Part shown: positions 12,721 to 22,982 of the stretch, in pieces
How the letters are laid out: each line of letters starts with the position of its first letter
How positions within the stretch are numbered: the stretch's first letter is position 1
NCBI GenBank assembly: GCA_026315105.1
Contig: CM048747.1
Location: forward strand, 282,849,654-282,913,653
Direction: 5' to 3'
Source of the DNA: Locusta migratoria
Lineage: Eukaryota > Arthropoda > Insecta > Orthoptera > Acrididae
DNA: 64,000 nt
Program-made: the position numbers and the translations under genes
Notes under the pieces: generated by a model
What the model was told of the DNA's origin: nothing
Database searches by the model: none
What the model saw: the letters and a program-made list of their open reading frames with translations, nothing else

Positions 12721-13121
12721 TGTCATCTATGGAAAATCCAAAAAGCTTGAAAGCACCCAGAGCGATCTACTACAAATACCTTAAGTGTGCGAGATATTGA
12801 TTTATAAGTTATGTCAACTTCAAGTTCCCCTAAAAGTGATATTTGCTGGTGGTTTTGCGATACAGGGGACAGGGGTGGAGAACCGAGTGTGGTGTAAGTT
12901 TGAGCAGTGATCAAGGTGGCTGCAGAATCTGTATCGACCTGCATTTGAACCTCTCATCCTAAAATTTTGACATCAATAAACAACTTGTTGGAGGAAGGTA
13001 AAGTGGAGTTCACGAAGTAGAATGCTGTATCCTCATCTTCCCTGTCTTGAACTAATTTCACATTTCTAGAATGACAGACAGCAGACACATTTCCCTTCTT
13101 GTTGCAGTTGCGACACATGGC
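12721..13121 (-). pseudogene. Second zinc knuckle and aspartic protease (Mag-like gypsy)
   Basis: The minus strand reads CRNCNKKGNVSAVCH near 13100, a CCHC-like knuckle with C-x2-C-x4-Gly-x4-C spacing, then a protease start VQMQVDTDSAATLIT near 12945-12900. The usual DTG/DTGA active site is DTDSA here, so the catalytic triplet is altered. The conserved VFVVDRSG..AFW block follows near 12760. A stop just before the protease separates it from the gag frame. Confidence 0.75.
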
Positions 13122-13907
13122 TCAACACTGGGGACAATCTTTCCATGTGTGTTGTGTGAAGCAACAGGGGCATGAGGGCAACACTGTATTACTGGTAGTG
13201 AGCTTTTTCTTAAATCCTGTTTGTTGTTTACCTTTCCTGTTGCAGACGGAGGATTGAACTATAGCAATGTCGTCTACCTCGTCCTGCATGGTGGCATCAT
13301 AGGGGGCCTTATCAGACTGCAACTCACAAACATCACACCATGAATCAATTTGTGCTCCAGCAGAGCGAGTTATCTCAAAAGTGAATGCTATATTAAACAC
13401 TTCTTCTAAAGTAGGATTGACTAATTGCAATATGCATTGTCTAACTTCACGATCAGGTGCAGAGCATAAAATGGCATCCCGTACCATGGGGTGGGTATTA
13501 GATTCATTGTGTTTTTCCGTGACAAATTGGCATTTGCGGCTTAATCCTAGTATTTCGGCCACCTATTCCCTATACGTCTGGTCAGGTTTCGTTTTACATT
13601 GGTAGAAGGCCACGCAGGAAGCCACTACATGTCTTTGCTTGCAGTAATAACCCATAAGGAGAGAACACATTTCATCGAATGTTAAAAAATACTGTTCCTT
13701 GAGAGGGGCAAGTTGGGCCAGCAACTGATACAGTTTAGGAGATATCCAAGACAAGAAGAGAGACATACAGAGCTGTGGATCATCAACACTGAAGGCAATG
13801 AAATGTTGGCATAGACGCTTTTCATAATCTATCCAATCTTCTGCAGATTCTTCATAGGGTGTGAATATCGGTATGTTCAGCACCGGTGCGTTGTTGTGAT
13901 GTGGCAT
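13122..13907 (-). pseudogene. gag remnant of Mag-like gypsy
   Basis: Starting at the ATG at 13905-13907, the frame reads MPHHNNAPVLNIPIF, then the capsid signature FTPYEESAEDWIDYEKRL and FLSWISPKLYQLL. A TAG at 13563-13565 interrupts it, and it continues in frame through LGLSRKCQF, VRDAILCSAPDREVRQ and a cysteine cluster CPCC..HTWKDCPQC at its end. Gag builds the cytoplasmic particle in which reverse transcription occurs. Length and motif order match the homologous gag copies at 21, 27 and 31 kb in this window, so all four belong to one broad family. Confidence 0.8.
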
Positions 13908-14030
13908 AGTGAGAAATTCCTGCAGTGCCGTGGTGAGGGTCTTCGACAGCTCGATTATGTTGTTTATAAGCTACATTTGTTCCGATGTAGCCATGTCGTT
14001 TATCATTTTCGTAGAACTTCTTGTACATAT

Positions 14031-14280
14031 CATCCTCGTCACCAATAGTGTTATAACTTTGTCAAACCTTTATTAAACTTCACAAGTACACATGATTGAA
14101 CCACAAGTAAGTTGTTTGTCCTGGATATGATTTGGGACTGCCAGCGGCCTCGTCCGCCTAGTCCGCCAGTTGCCGAGTAGGCGCTAGAGTGAAACCGGCT
14201 GGTGGGCAGTGCCACTATGCGGCTAGCTAGCGAGTGGCAGCAGATGTAAACGAAGCGCAGCCTCTACACTTTTCATCTGA
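14031..14280 (-). repeat. Presumed primer-binding site and 5' LTR of Mag-like gypsy
   Basis: On the minus strand TGGTGACGAGGATG (14031-14044) matches the start of the untranslated leader in the other Mag-like copies here (TGGTGACGAG at 27472-27481; TGGCGACGAGG just after the 5' LTR of the 35-kb element). It is therefore read as the tRNA primer-binding site, and the sequence above 14045 as the LTR. The outer LTR end near 14280 is a guess since no second LTR copy was found. Confidence 0.5.
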
Positions 14281-14903
14281 TTTTGATGAAGAATTTCTTC
14301 TAGCAATTTGCAGTGTCATAAACTAAAACTAAATATATGAAACTTGTCTGCTCTGTCCTCCACTGCAACTAGAGCACTTTGTTTATGATATTCATATTCT
14401 TTACATGTTTAGCCTGTTTTAGTGCCTATTATTCTGTTTTCATAAATACAAGTATATTATTCATGTGAATAATTGTTTATACCCATCTTAATTAATGCTC
14501 CTCGTACTCAAAATGATCATAAGTGGAGTTACACCAGTTGTGATTTGAATCCCTCATGCTGACAATGCAGTCCAACAGCCAGAATAATTTTATTGCCATT
14601 GATAATGGCTGCAGAAGCCTTCATTTACATCTGAAAGGCATTTTGATTGGGTACTGGAACAACAACAACGGCCACTGAGATGTAATGGCCAGTATGATAC
14701 ATTAAGGCTTGAAAACTTAACTTTAGATACCAAAGATAATGGCAATAATTATTTAAATCTTCAACTGTAATTTTGCATGGTTAATGTACCAATGCTATTT
14801 TGTCAGTGACATTTCAGTTACTGCATAAATCAGAATGCAGCATATTTCTATGCTCATTCATTTAAATTATAATTTGCATGCAGTGAGTCTTATCCATGCT
14901 TAC
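14281..14903. other. Intronic or downstream DNA of LYPLAL1; nothing recognised
   Basis: An A+T-rich stretch immediately downstream, on the minus strand, of the splice donor of the 14904-15019 exon. It holds no recognised exon, repeat or RNA. Confidence 0.45.
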
Positions 14904-15019
14904 CTTATAAACAACAGAATTGTCATTGAGAAAGGATGACAAGGCAAAAACTCCAGCCACCTGTTGTTTCAGTCTGTATCCAACATGCATGGCCATTGCT
15001 CCTCCCATTGAAAAACCAC
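14904..15019 (-). CDS. LYPLAL1: LYPLAL1 internal exon with catalytic serine
   Basis: This 116-nt exon encodes the nucleophile elbow of lysophospholipase-like protein 1, an alpha/beta-hydrolase of the acyl-protein thioesterase family acting on acyl or ester substrates in the cytosol. The translation has GGFSMGGAMAMH, where the Ser of G-x-S-x-G is the nucleophile, followed by VAGVFALSSFLND as in vertebrate LYPLAL1. The acceptor is TTTGTCAG before GTGG and the donor TATAAG before GTAAGC on the minus strand. The leading two bases complete a glycine codon split with the exon at 19829-19973, so phases agree. The downstream exons with the catalytic Asp and His were not found in the window. Family identity is strong; the symbol is by homology. 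Confidence 0.88.
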
Positions 15020-15099
15020 CTGACAAAGTGCCAACAAAAAGGTACAATTTTGGAAGTTTCTTAATAAAAGATCTATCTACACTGCTTGACAACAGTTAA

Positions 15100-15300
15100 G
15101 GAGCCAACTAAGTATTAATAATATATGGATAGATAGCAACTCACTGTAAAGTTGATAAATGAAAGAACAGACAGTCACACAGAAAAGGCAATGATATTCA
15201 CCCAACTTTAAATTTTTGGCCAAAGCCTTCAAGATAGAGAAAACATACTAAAATCACTCAGGCACAACTCCTGCACACATGATCACCATCTCTGTCCACT
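15100..15300. repeat. Dispersed repeat with AACTCACTGTAAAG end
   Basis: ATAGCAACTCACTGTAAAG near 15137 and GGCCAAAGCCTTCAAGATAG near 15220 echo the motif order of the foldback family at 18.2 kb (AACTCACC, then GGCCTTCTTCAGAAAATAG). It is taken as a related non-coding dispersed repeat inside an intron. Limits are approximate. Confidence 0.35.
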
Positions 15301-15330
15301 ATGGCCCAAATGGCATATCAACAGTGAATG

Positions 15331-15387
15331 GAGTGGGGAGGGGGGGAGGAGAGGAGGGGGAAGGGGGAGGGGAGGGCAAGGCTGGGG
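15331..15387 (+). repeat. Purine-rich G-run tract
   Basis: About 57 bases of nearly pure G and A with at least four runs of four or more G separated by one to four bases. Such a tract meets the usual sequence rule for intramolecular G-quadruplex formation. No gene is associated apart from the surrounding LYPLAL1 intron. Confidence 0.6.
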
Positions 15388-15434
15388 ATATAATGTTCCA
15401 CACTGCCTGCTAAGTGCAAAGATACAACCTCTAA

Positions 15435-16010
15435 CAATAAAGTTCGGTGAATAGTCTTGTAAAATCAACGTACATGAACCATGAACTACAGTTACCTCCC
15501 AAAACTTTGCATAAAGACTTCCTTTTGGATCGTGTTCAAAAGCCTTGTCACGTTTCATTGTCAGATCTCTTTCCTTTCAAAGTGAGTTTGAGTCAAGGAA
15601 ATAGGAAGAAGTCTGGAGGACTGAGATCAAGCAAGTATGGTGGATCTTAAAGTTGCACCACCACCATTTTTGCCTGGAATTGTTTGACAATATTGCCTGT
15701 GTGTAGAAGAGATTTTGCGCAACTTGAACATCCACCATACAAGCTTCAGACTTCTTCCTATTCATTTGGCTCAAACTCACTTTGAAAGGAAAGAGATTTG
15801 ACAATATTCCTAACATCCAATAAAACACGATGAGAATTTTGAACACCACCCCAAAAAAAGGCTTTGTCTGAAGTTTCCAGAAAATATACCACGGAGCTCA
15901 GCAGTGATTAGTTATGGGAGGTGACTATTTTGAAGGACAGTAAGATAACTGTAGTTCATAGTTTATCTATGTTAATTTTACAAGACTATTCACAAAACTT
16001 TATTGTCAGA
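15435..16010. mobile_element. Inverted pair of mariner-type transposase 3' ends
   Basis: The two halves are inverted copies. AATAAAGTT..GTGAATAGTCTTGTAAAAT at 15436-15470 is mirrored at about 15975-16005, and an ACTACAGTTA block at 15485-15494 is mirrored near 15948. Left half read on the minus strand and right half read on the plus strand both give the mariner motif DFFLF..LKLTLKGKR, the C-terminal transposase region after the last catalytic Asp. The intact element would have one such end, so this is an inverted duplication or head-to-head double insertion. Both transposase pieces are broken. Confidence 0.65.
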
Positions 16011-16563
16011 GATTGTATATGAGTTACCAACTTTTCTGCACACAGCTTTTAAAACTGCATCACAATGACTGGCCGCTGTGAAACTGTGGCCAAAGCAAGA
16101 TGGCCCACCCTGGTGCCACAGTATGCAGCTGGGCATAAGGTGCTCCATTTCAATTGCTGCTTTATAACCTGAGCCATCTAGATTCCCCCTCCACCACCAG
16201 CTTTTCTGAACAATAATGATGGGAGATTCCCTTACAACACAGTCTATGGTCCTGATCACAATCTTATGAAACCTATCATCCCTGCACACCATGCCTAAGA
16301 TTATGTGTGTGTCCGTCTTCCCTCCCCCACCCCCTCCCTTTACTGCTTTCCAAGCTGCATCTCACATTCCCAAGAAGCAGTGACTTTACATTTTGCCAGG
16401 AAAGATGGAATTTTCTATCCTAATCTTTGCCCAACATTCTTCCCCCTCCCATTCCCACCCCTTGGTGGCCAAAAGTTCAAAGTTTTATGAATATGATTAT
16501 CTATTTTATGTGACTGTCTAGGGCTCAGCAATCATCATTATGGTGAGTTGCTACCTATCCTCA

Positions 16564-16744
16564 AAGACATGTTCAAATGTTTGTAAGGCTTGTGGGACTT
16601 AACTGTGGGGTCATCAGTCCCTAAACTTTCAAACTACTTATGAACTAACTTATACTAAAGACAACACAAACATCCATGCCCGAGGGAGGATTCGAACCTC
16701 TAACGCAGGAGGACGCATGATCTGCAACATGGCGCTCCAGACAT
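16564..16744 (-). repeat. tRNA-derived SINE with 9-bp target duplication
   Basis: On the minus strand a tRNA-like head with the B-box GGTTCGAATCC near 16697 is followed by a body with GGGCATGGATGTTTGTG, GGGACTGATGACC and a 3' end in TTACAAACATTTGAACATG. The same head, body and tail occur at 41047-41248 and 53907-54099. CTATCCTCA at 16555-16563 is repeated at 16745-16753, giving a clean target-site duplication that fixes the ends. Confidence 0.85.
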
Positions 16745-16814
16745 CTATCCTCATATTATTAACATTCCAACACAGACTTTCCATTCTTAAAGTCATTTTT
16801 AAGACAAAATGACC

Positions 16815-17600
16815 AATATCAGACACTCAGTTAGGAATATACCACATTTTGCACTAATACAAATTTGGCATCTGTTATTCATGTTGGCTACCAAACTCGA
16901 GAGTTGTATTGGAATATTATCCCACTACACTCTCATAGCAGTTTTCAGTTCTTGTATACGTTTGGGAGGGGGACACATCTTTCAAAAGAATTCCAGGTAT
17001 GCTTTAAGGGTTTAGGTCCTAGAAGTATGCAGCATGACATTTCACACATTCAACATCTTCACTTTTCAGTATGTTTGACACCTCATCAGTCCTCTGGGGG
17101 CAGGTATCATCATCCATAAACAGAAAGTCAGGACCTACAATACCCCTAAATAGATGGGCATGATCCAGAATGTTCTTCCTACAATATCAATGTAGTCAAA
17201 TGGAACCTCACGTAAAGATAAATAGATAAGTAGGAGCATTGGGGTATTGGGCCACTGTGCATAATGCTTTCCACATTATAATCCCTAGACCATACCAGTG
17301 ACATTCATGAACATTCTGAGGTGTGTAATTTGTTCCCCTGCCTCTTCACACAAACTGGTGGCCAGAATCACTTGCCACAATCAAGCAGGATTAGTCAGAG
17401 AACATCACTCCGTACCACTGCTGATGAACCAAAACAGTATGCTGCCTCCACCAACAAATTCTTTCTCGACGATTGCATGAATGAAATGGGATGCATTTTC
17501 TAGACTTCTACATACATGAACCAGGCTAACTTGATCATCAAGAAATGGTTTTAGCAGACACACATGAAACGATAGTGGTTGCAAGTTTTGCAATGATCTG
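16815..17600 (-). pseudogene. Tc1-like transposase remnant
   Basis: The minus strand read downward from 17600 gives blocks in the order of a Tc1-type DDE transposase. They are VGGGSILFWF near 17440 (family GGGS.MVWG), an LWMMIPAPRGLM block near 17110 that corresponds to the second catalytic Asp region (usually MDDNA.PHRA), and near 16955 CPPPKRIQELKTAM followed by MNNRCQICISAKCG (the C-terminal end). The two catalytic Asp residues of MDD are replaced. Many stops and several frame changes separate the blocks. It lies within the large LYPLAL1 intron between the exons at 15 and 19.9 kb. Confidence 0.75.
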
Positions 17601-18202
17601 CCTAGAGAATAGAAGTCTTTTTCTTTTCACGACTACGACTACGACTCTCGTATCAATCCTCTTGCAGTAAGAAAGTCCACATATGACTAGCAACATGCTT
17701 TGCATTTCCACCTTCAGCTGTTTTTATTTATTTTTTTTATTTTTATTTAACACGAGATGACGATATTGGATGGTATCATTACTGTGGCCCCTGCTTGTCC
17801 AAACCCATGAGCACTCATGTTTTTTTGCAAACATGTTTCCATGCCATACACAATTTCATACTATATGGTTTCAGAACAAACTTCATCAAAGTGAACTGTG
17901 AATGACAGAGACTGTTCAAGTACAGGCTTTCCTGCAGTTAAAATGACCTACTCTCTACATTTCCTTTCACTATCACTGGCTGTGTCCTACATAGCAATTA
18001 GCAGTTGTTCCTTAGTGAGTATCCATTTTTTCTTAGCAGTTTTCGAGAAGTGTATTTTCTAATACAGTCATTAATAGTAACTAATTTAGTTCTACTATGT
18101 GTTGCCACATCAGAAAAAAATATGGGTGAAGAATTTCATTCACTGAAGCCATTTTTATAACAACAGTATTCACATACTAATAATGGAAAGTCCAGGTTTG
18201 AA
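17601..18202. other. Intronic DNA, nothing firm
   Basis: The left edge may include the N-terminal part of the Tc1 remnant, but no DNA-binding domain could be made out. Further right I see only A+T-rich sequence with a T-rich run near 17720-17750. Confidence 0.4.
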
Positions 18203-18478
18203 TTAATAATATAGTAATAAGAACAGTTTACAACTCACCGCAAAGATGTGGCGACAAGCTGTGACAGGTACATACAAAAGACAGACACATACAACAATTT
18301 CAGCTATAGGCCATGGCCTTCTTCAGAAAATAGAACATTCACGCAATTCTATTTTCTGAAGATGACCGTGGCTGATAGCTAAAAGTGTTGTATGTGTGTG
18401 TCTTTTGTATGTGCCTGTTGCAGCTCATCACCACATCTTTGTGGTGAATTGTAAACTGACCTTATTACTATATTAATA
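18203..18478. mobile_element. Foldback element, two arms of about 130 bp
   Basis: The sequence is a near-perfect long inverted repeat. ATAGTAATAAG..CAGTTTACAACTCACC at 18211-18239 is mirrored by GGTGAATTGTAAACTG...CTTATTACTAT at 18442-18471. The arms meet around TTCTATTTTCTGAAGA near 18340-18360, leaving only a short loop. There is no coding potential. It would form a strong hairpin as single strand or RNA, and is the type of non-autonomous foldback repeat that is also present as diverged copies at 0.85 and 15.1 kb. Confidence 0.75.
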
Positions 18479-18613
18479 TTCACGTACTGACATTTCTGTT
18501 AAAAACATCAGTAGCTATACAGATTTTACATAAATGATAAGATTCCTTTTTTATATATAAAGAAAAAGTCTAGAGTGCAAAATTGTTATTTATTCTCAAA
18601 TAATTTTGATCAG

Positions 18614-18768
18614 TGGGTGGATCATCTTCAGGATATATGGCTGCAGAGATTGTGTAGACTGAGGCAGTGCTATGGTTTCCTCCAGTGCAGTGACAGCACC
18701 TGGATGAACCCACAGCTCCTGCCCCACACCATCTCTGAGCCACATAGCCTGAAGATGATCCACCCATG
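18614..18768. mobile_element. Small MITE with about 33-bp inverted ends
   Basis: GGGTGGATCATCTTCAGG at 18615-18632 is mirrored by CCTGAAGATGATCCACCC at 18749-18766, with similarity continuing inward through TGGCT..CAGAG on both sides. The 155-bp unit has a unique centre and no reading frame of note. It is a miniature inverted-repeat element by structure; its autonomous partner is not in the window. No certain target duplication could be read. Confidence 0.7.
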
Positions 18769-19059
18769 GATTTAAACTAGTTCAGCATTTAAAAAAATAG
18801 CAGTCTAGGCTGTTTTTTTTGTAACATTACCAAAAGAGTTCTGTTTCCCAAAGGAACCAAAAATGTTTCCAAAAATATGTGATAAGATTTCTGACCTCAA
18901 TAAAATTAGTTGTGGCTTATGGAGATTCTATCTTATCATTGTTCATTTTATTTCTTGATTCTCCTCTTAATTTCCAAAGCAAACATATAGCAGAGCAGAA
19001 AATTTATTTCTTAAACTTTTTTCTACACTAGTTAGTAACTGACATTGCCTGGATATGTA

Positions 19060-19320
19060 TTTATTCCAATCTTCTGTTCGTCCATCTCCTTTTCACCACT
19101 CTCTCTTACCATCTTTTCATCCCCTCTATATCTATCCCCACCTCCTTCTTCCCCCTCATTGTCATACTCCTCCTCCTCCTCTATCAACCTATCCATCAGT
19201 ATTTCTTCTCCACCTTTGTGAATCTCCTGATCTCTCCACTCTTTTATGATCTCCCTCCCCCTCCCCTGAACATCTCCTCCACCTCTCTATATCCATCTCC
19301 TGTCCCACTCCTACCAATGG
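19060..19320 (+). repeat. Pyrimidine-rich CTCC/CCTC tract
   Basis: Roughly 260 bases rich in C and T with repeated CTCCTCCTCC and CATCTCC motifs, low complexity and no sign of coding. It sits in the LYPLAL1 intron just 3' (in gene orientation) of the 19829-19973 exon. Confidence 0.6.
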
Positions 19321-19384
19321 ATACCCCCACTGGTGGTGATGAATTCCAGAACATACGAAACAGACTTTGAATGATCCACAATTG

Positions 19385-19580
19385 CCAAAACATTACACAA
19401 CATTTAAGAGTGTTCTGGAATGTTGCACAACAATTTGGGATGTTCTGAGATGTTCATGAACATTCTGAGATCTTCCCAAATGTTTCAGGCTGTTCCCGAA
19501 CATTCCAGAACATCCTGAATCATCGTGGAACATTCTGAAATACTTTGGAATTCTCTCAGATGTTCTAGAAATTTCTAGAT
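19385..19580. repeat. Cluster of GAACATTC / GAATGTTC palindromic units
   Basis: A degenerate array of short inverted units: GTTCTGGAATGTTGC, GATGTTCTGAGATGTTC, GAACATTCTGAGATCTTCC, GAACATTCCAGAACATCC, GATGTTCTAGAAATTTC. The units alternate nGAAn and nTTCn, the arrangement of heat-shock-factor sites, and one (TTCTAGAA) is a perfect inverted pair. It could equally be a decayed minisatellite of a palindromic unit. Functional use is not shown by the sequence. Confidence 0.5.
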
Positions 19581-19828
19581 GGTGAAACTTCCTAGCTTTA
19601 ATATTTTCAAAAGCATGCCCTTCAGGTAAAAACAAGAGCCTTCTTCATGGATGGGAGATAGGCGGCTATCATACCATATAACTTCCTTGATTGTACCGGG
19701 ACTCATTTCTGAATTTTAGCAACACACACATTGTACACTTACTTTTATAATATATAGTCTATTGCTTATCAGTCCTTGTTAACTACACATGTCTAATGCT
19801 CTGGAAAACAATAATTGTTTAAAAATAC

Positions 19829-19973
19829 CTATTATTATATGTTCAAGAGGTATTCCAGAAGTCACTTCTTTATCAATCAAATTTATTATTTCTTTTCCCA
19901 TTGGCTCTATTGTGTCTAGGTGTTCAGGTACATCAGGAGAAATATTTTCACGGTCAAACCACACATGACTGGG
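19829..19973 (-). CDS. LYPLAL1: LYPLAL1 internal exon (VWFDR region)
   Basis: This 145-nt exon follows in frame from the exon at 28780-28904 and feeds the catalytic-serine exon at 14904-15019. The translation begins PSHVWFDRENISPDVPEHL and continues through a helix ending in EHIIIG, parallel to the vertebrate VWFDR...CPEHLESI...ILIG segment just before the nucleophile. The acceptor is GATTTTCAG and the donor ATAATAG before GTATTT on the minus strand. The exon starts in phase 0 and ends after the first base of a glycine codon, matching its neighbour. The intron to the next exon is 4809 bp and holds a SINE, a Tc1 remnant and three foldback-type repeats. Confidence 0.88.
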
Positions 19974-20570
19974 CTGAAAATCATACAAATTAAAAGAAAA
20001 TTATTATGGTATTCAGGATTTGAAATAAATTGATTTATGAACTAAGTCGTCAATTAATAGGTAAGGCCTTATAATCAATTATCAAGTGGTATGGAAATTT
20101 AAACTGTGTCCACTTGTTTAAATACATTTGATTTGAGATGAAAAAATCTGATTACATGAAATATACCAGAGAGTATATTACCACTTCCAAAAGTTACAAA
20201 AAAATCAAATTTGAAGGAAAAAACCTTTAATGTGACATAATGAGGAACCATCAGATTACTGCATAAAATTGACAGTAGTGATATAATCAAATAATCTACC
20301 TTAAAGCATATTTCTTATTTATGGACAGTTCACATCAAAGCATATGAATCAATGTCAGGGTATCCACTGGACTTAACATTTAAATAAATCTGGATCATAT
20401 TACTTACAAGATTTAATAGAACTGGTAGAGTCCTTATTCACAACAGTAAGTTTGCTCAAAAAATTCTTTGAAATTGGTATTAACTACAAGATTATTTTCA
20501 GTTATTTCTTCCATTATGACTAGCCCACTTAAATTACCAAATTATTTTTGTTCTCTACTGCTGTGATGTG
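19974..20570. other. LYPLAL1 intron, nothing recognised
   Basis: A+T-rich intronic DNA upstream, in gene orientation, of the 19829-19973 exon. No repeat family or exon was recognised. Confidence 0.45.
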
Positions 20571-20837
20571 GTGAGTGTGAGCGCATATTCAAATTGTGTG
20601 CACCATCTGTGTACTTATGACTACCACCACCAGAGGTACAAGCAGGACGAGAGCAGGCAATGTACCACATATTAACATCAGGGCAGAATGAAAGAGCAGT
20701 CAGTTCTGATGTGTAGTAGCTATATGCATGCAGTTGATAGTTGTTGAAGGCTTTTTGAGTTAGTGTTAATATCATGTGTGTTGGAGTACACAACACTCAT
20801 TGGTGATGTGTGTGTCCCATTCCCATTTGTCATTATT

Positions 20838-22155
20838 TTGTTAGATGTTCTTTTTTCAATGAAGGAAACAACAATCGACAAAGTGCTACGTCGGCTTGTT
20901 GACCGGCAGGACACTCTTGATGCAGCGTTGCAACACCGTGATCACCCTTTGCGGATGGTGGTGTACTCTTTTCTCACACCTCTCCCTCAGTCTCTTACCC
21001 GCCACCCTTTCCGGCATTTGAAAGACCACAGAAGAGTGGGAGGTCTCCAAACACTTCCAGGCATTTGAAGTACATGATGGCCTTATTTGTTTGGACCTAT
21101 TTCTCTCGTGGGTTTCCCTCAAGATTTATCAATTGCTGTGTCAATTTTGCAAGATTCCGGTCTTTTACTTTTGAACAAATGTGTCAGTTGCTGTTCTCAT
21201 ATTACTCAAAGCATACTCATGATGTACTTTCTTGAGTGGAATTTTACAGATGTCTCAAATAACCACACCAATTGTATCAAGCATGGAGAGCCAAATTACA
21301 CACGCTCAATCGCTGTTGCATTTTCGTGTCTGAGGTTCACAAGGAATCATACACCGATGAGATGGTCAAGGATGTGATTATTCACTTTGCCCCTGATAGA
21401 GAAGTCAGGGAGTGAGCTTTGCACAGTGAGAACCCCTCATTGTCCTAAACACTGCTCAAGGTATCAAGGGCCATGAGAAACCAGATTGAAGCTTGGTGTG
21501 AGGTGTCAGCTGTTCAGCCAGCCAATTGAAAGCGAGCCTCCCCTGACTCCAATGTGGCCGCAATTCAACATCACTCTGAGCGGTCAGGTGGTTGGTGCTG
21601 TATTCAGCAACAGCCAAGGGTACACGGCTCGCAACAACAAATGACACAAGACTAGCCATGTTCTCCTTTGCTTTTTTGCACTATTTGCTTTGTGAAACAC
21701 AATCATGCTGTTTGTCCTCAGCACTGGCCACATGTCAACGGTACAGAAATGAGGGATATATCTCGTCTGTTTGTAAATCCCCCCATACATGATAAGGATA
21801 AGGACACTGACGTCAACTTCATTGCACAGCTCACAACACCCATTTCTAAACTCTTCCTTGACCTTAAAGTATTACACAAGGTACTCCATTTTCAGGCTGA
21901 TACAGGGCAGCAGTTACCTTGTTAAATGCACAAACTTATGTCAACTTGGGCTCCTTGCCTCTCCTTCTATTCACTCACAAGCTGTTGAGCTATAATAAAC
22001 AACAGATTCCTGTGTTTGGCCAGTTTACCACTCCGGCAAGCTACCGAAAAGTGACTCGCCCTTTAATATTTCTGGTGGTGGACAACATGTCCACACAGAA
22101 CCTTTTTGGTTGGAATGCTTTTCAGGGTTATCTACTTTTGATGAGATCAATTTAG
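20838..22155 (+). pseudogene. gag-protease remnant (Mag-like gypsy)
   Basis: Blocks in order: an N-terminal segment near 20860; FTFEQMCQLLFSYYSK near 21165-21215; KDVIIHFAPDREVRE near 21370-21415 (compare VRDAILCSAPDREVRQ in the 13-kb copy); cysteine-rich CTICFVKHNHAVCPQ near 21675; a protease-like FQADTGQQLPC near 21890; and IFLVVDNMSTQNLFGWNAF near 22070-22125, the conserved end of the protease. Stops interrupt nearly every block. Confidence 0.7.
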
Positions 22156-22289
22156 TCTCTGTCAAAGTACCATACCTGCTACTAGAGGCACTTTGGGCGG
22201 AGTTTTCGTCCCTATTTATGAAACAGGTGGGTTGCATCACATCATTCCAGGCGCACATAATTATGATATCATCCACGCGCCCACATTTT

Positions 22290-22982
22290 TTAAGGGTGCA
22301 CCAGATACCTGTGGCCCTCCGGCTTAGTTATAGCAGAATTATATCACATCATGGACCTGGAGGTCATTCGTCCTTTATCTTTGAGTGAGTGGACTACTCC
22401 CCTGGTCATCTTAGAAAATTTGACAGGCAAACTGCGGCACTGTGGCAATTTTAAGATCACAATAAATGCCCAGTCTGTTATTGACACTGACCCATTACCT
22501 CACCAGGAGGAGTTACTAGCAAAATTGTGAGGAAGATATTTTTTTCCAGGATCAATTTGGCAGAAGCATACCTCCAGCTCCCCTTACATGAGGTTTCTCA
22601 ACATTTGTTGGTGGTTAACACTTTTTTTGGCCTTTACCAATATTTACAGCTCCCACTTGGGGTGGCCAGCACCCCAGCCATTTTTAGTGATTGCTAGAAC
22701 AGCTCATGGCTCCGGTCCTGGGCTGTGTAATTACCTGAATGACACTGTCATTTCCAGCATATCCACTGACGACACTTATGTAACCTATGGTCCCTTCTTT
22801 TGGCCCTACAGTCTGCTGGTATTAAATGCAATCTGGATAAGTCCCAATTTTTTCCAACCCACTATTGTCTATCTAGGTTTCCACCTCTCCCATGAAGGTA
22901 TTTTCCCATTACAGCAACATGTTGCAGTCATTTCGGTGCCTCACCCTTTTTTGGTGAAGGAGTTGCAGTTCTTCCTGGGCAA
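22290..22982 (+). pseudogene. RT remnant (Mag-like gypsy)
   Basis: The plus strand shows the RT fingers (SEWTTPLVIL near 22385, then LRHCGNFKITINAQS near 22430), DPLPHQEELLAKL near 22490, and after the catalytic region YLGFHLSHEGIFPLQQH near 22870-22920 with KELQFFLGK near 22965. The YxDD box itself is not recognisable. The frame ends at the SINE insertion at 22991. Confidence 0.7.

Larger units (their letters stand above)
7745..14280 (-). mobile_element. Mag-like Ty3/gypsy element, split by a Penelope-like element
   Basis: A minus-strand gypsy element with gag (two zinc knuckles), protease, RT, RNase H and integrase in standard order, related to the Mag / K02A2.6-like group common in insects. 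A primer-binding-site-like sequence at 14031-14044 follows a presumed 5' LTR that ends at 14045. The integrase is interrupted between 8591 and 10752 by a Penelope-like element. Multiple in-frame stops and frameshifts show it is inactive. The 3' LTR was not identified at the low-coordinate end, so limits there are approximate. Confidence 0.8.

Noticed and set aside
19055..19249. Pro/Ser/His-rich open frame
   Set aside because: It is a by-product of the pyrimidine-rich low-complexity tract, with no domain and no splice context.
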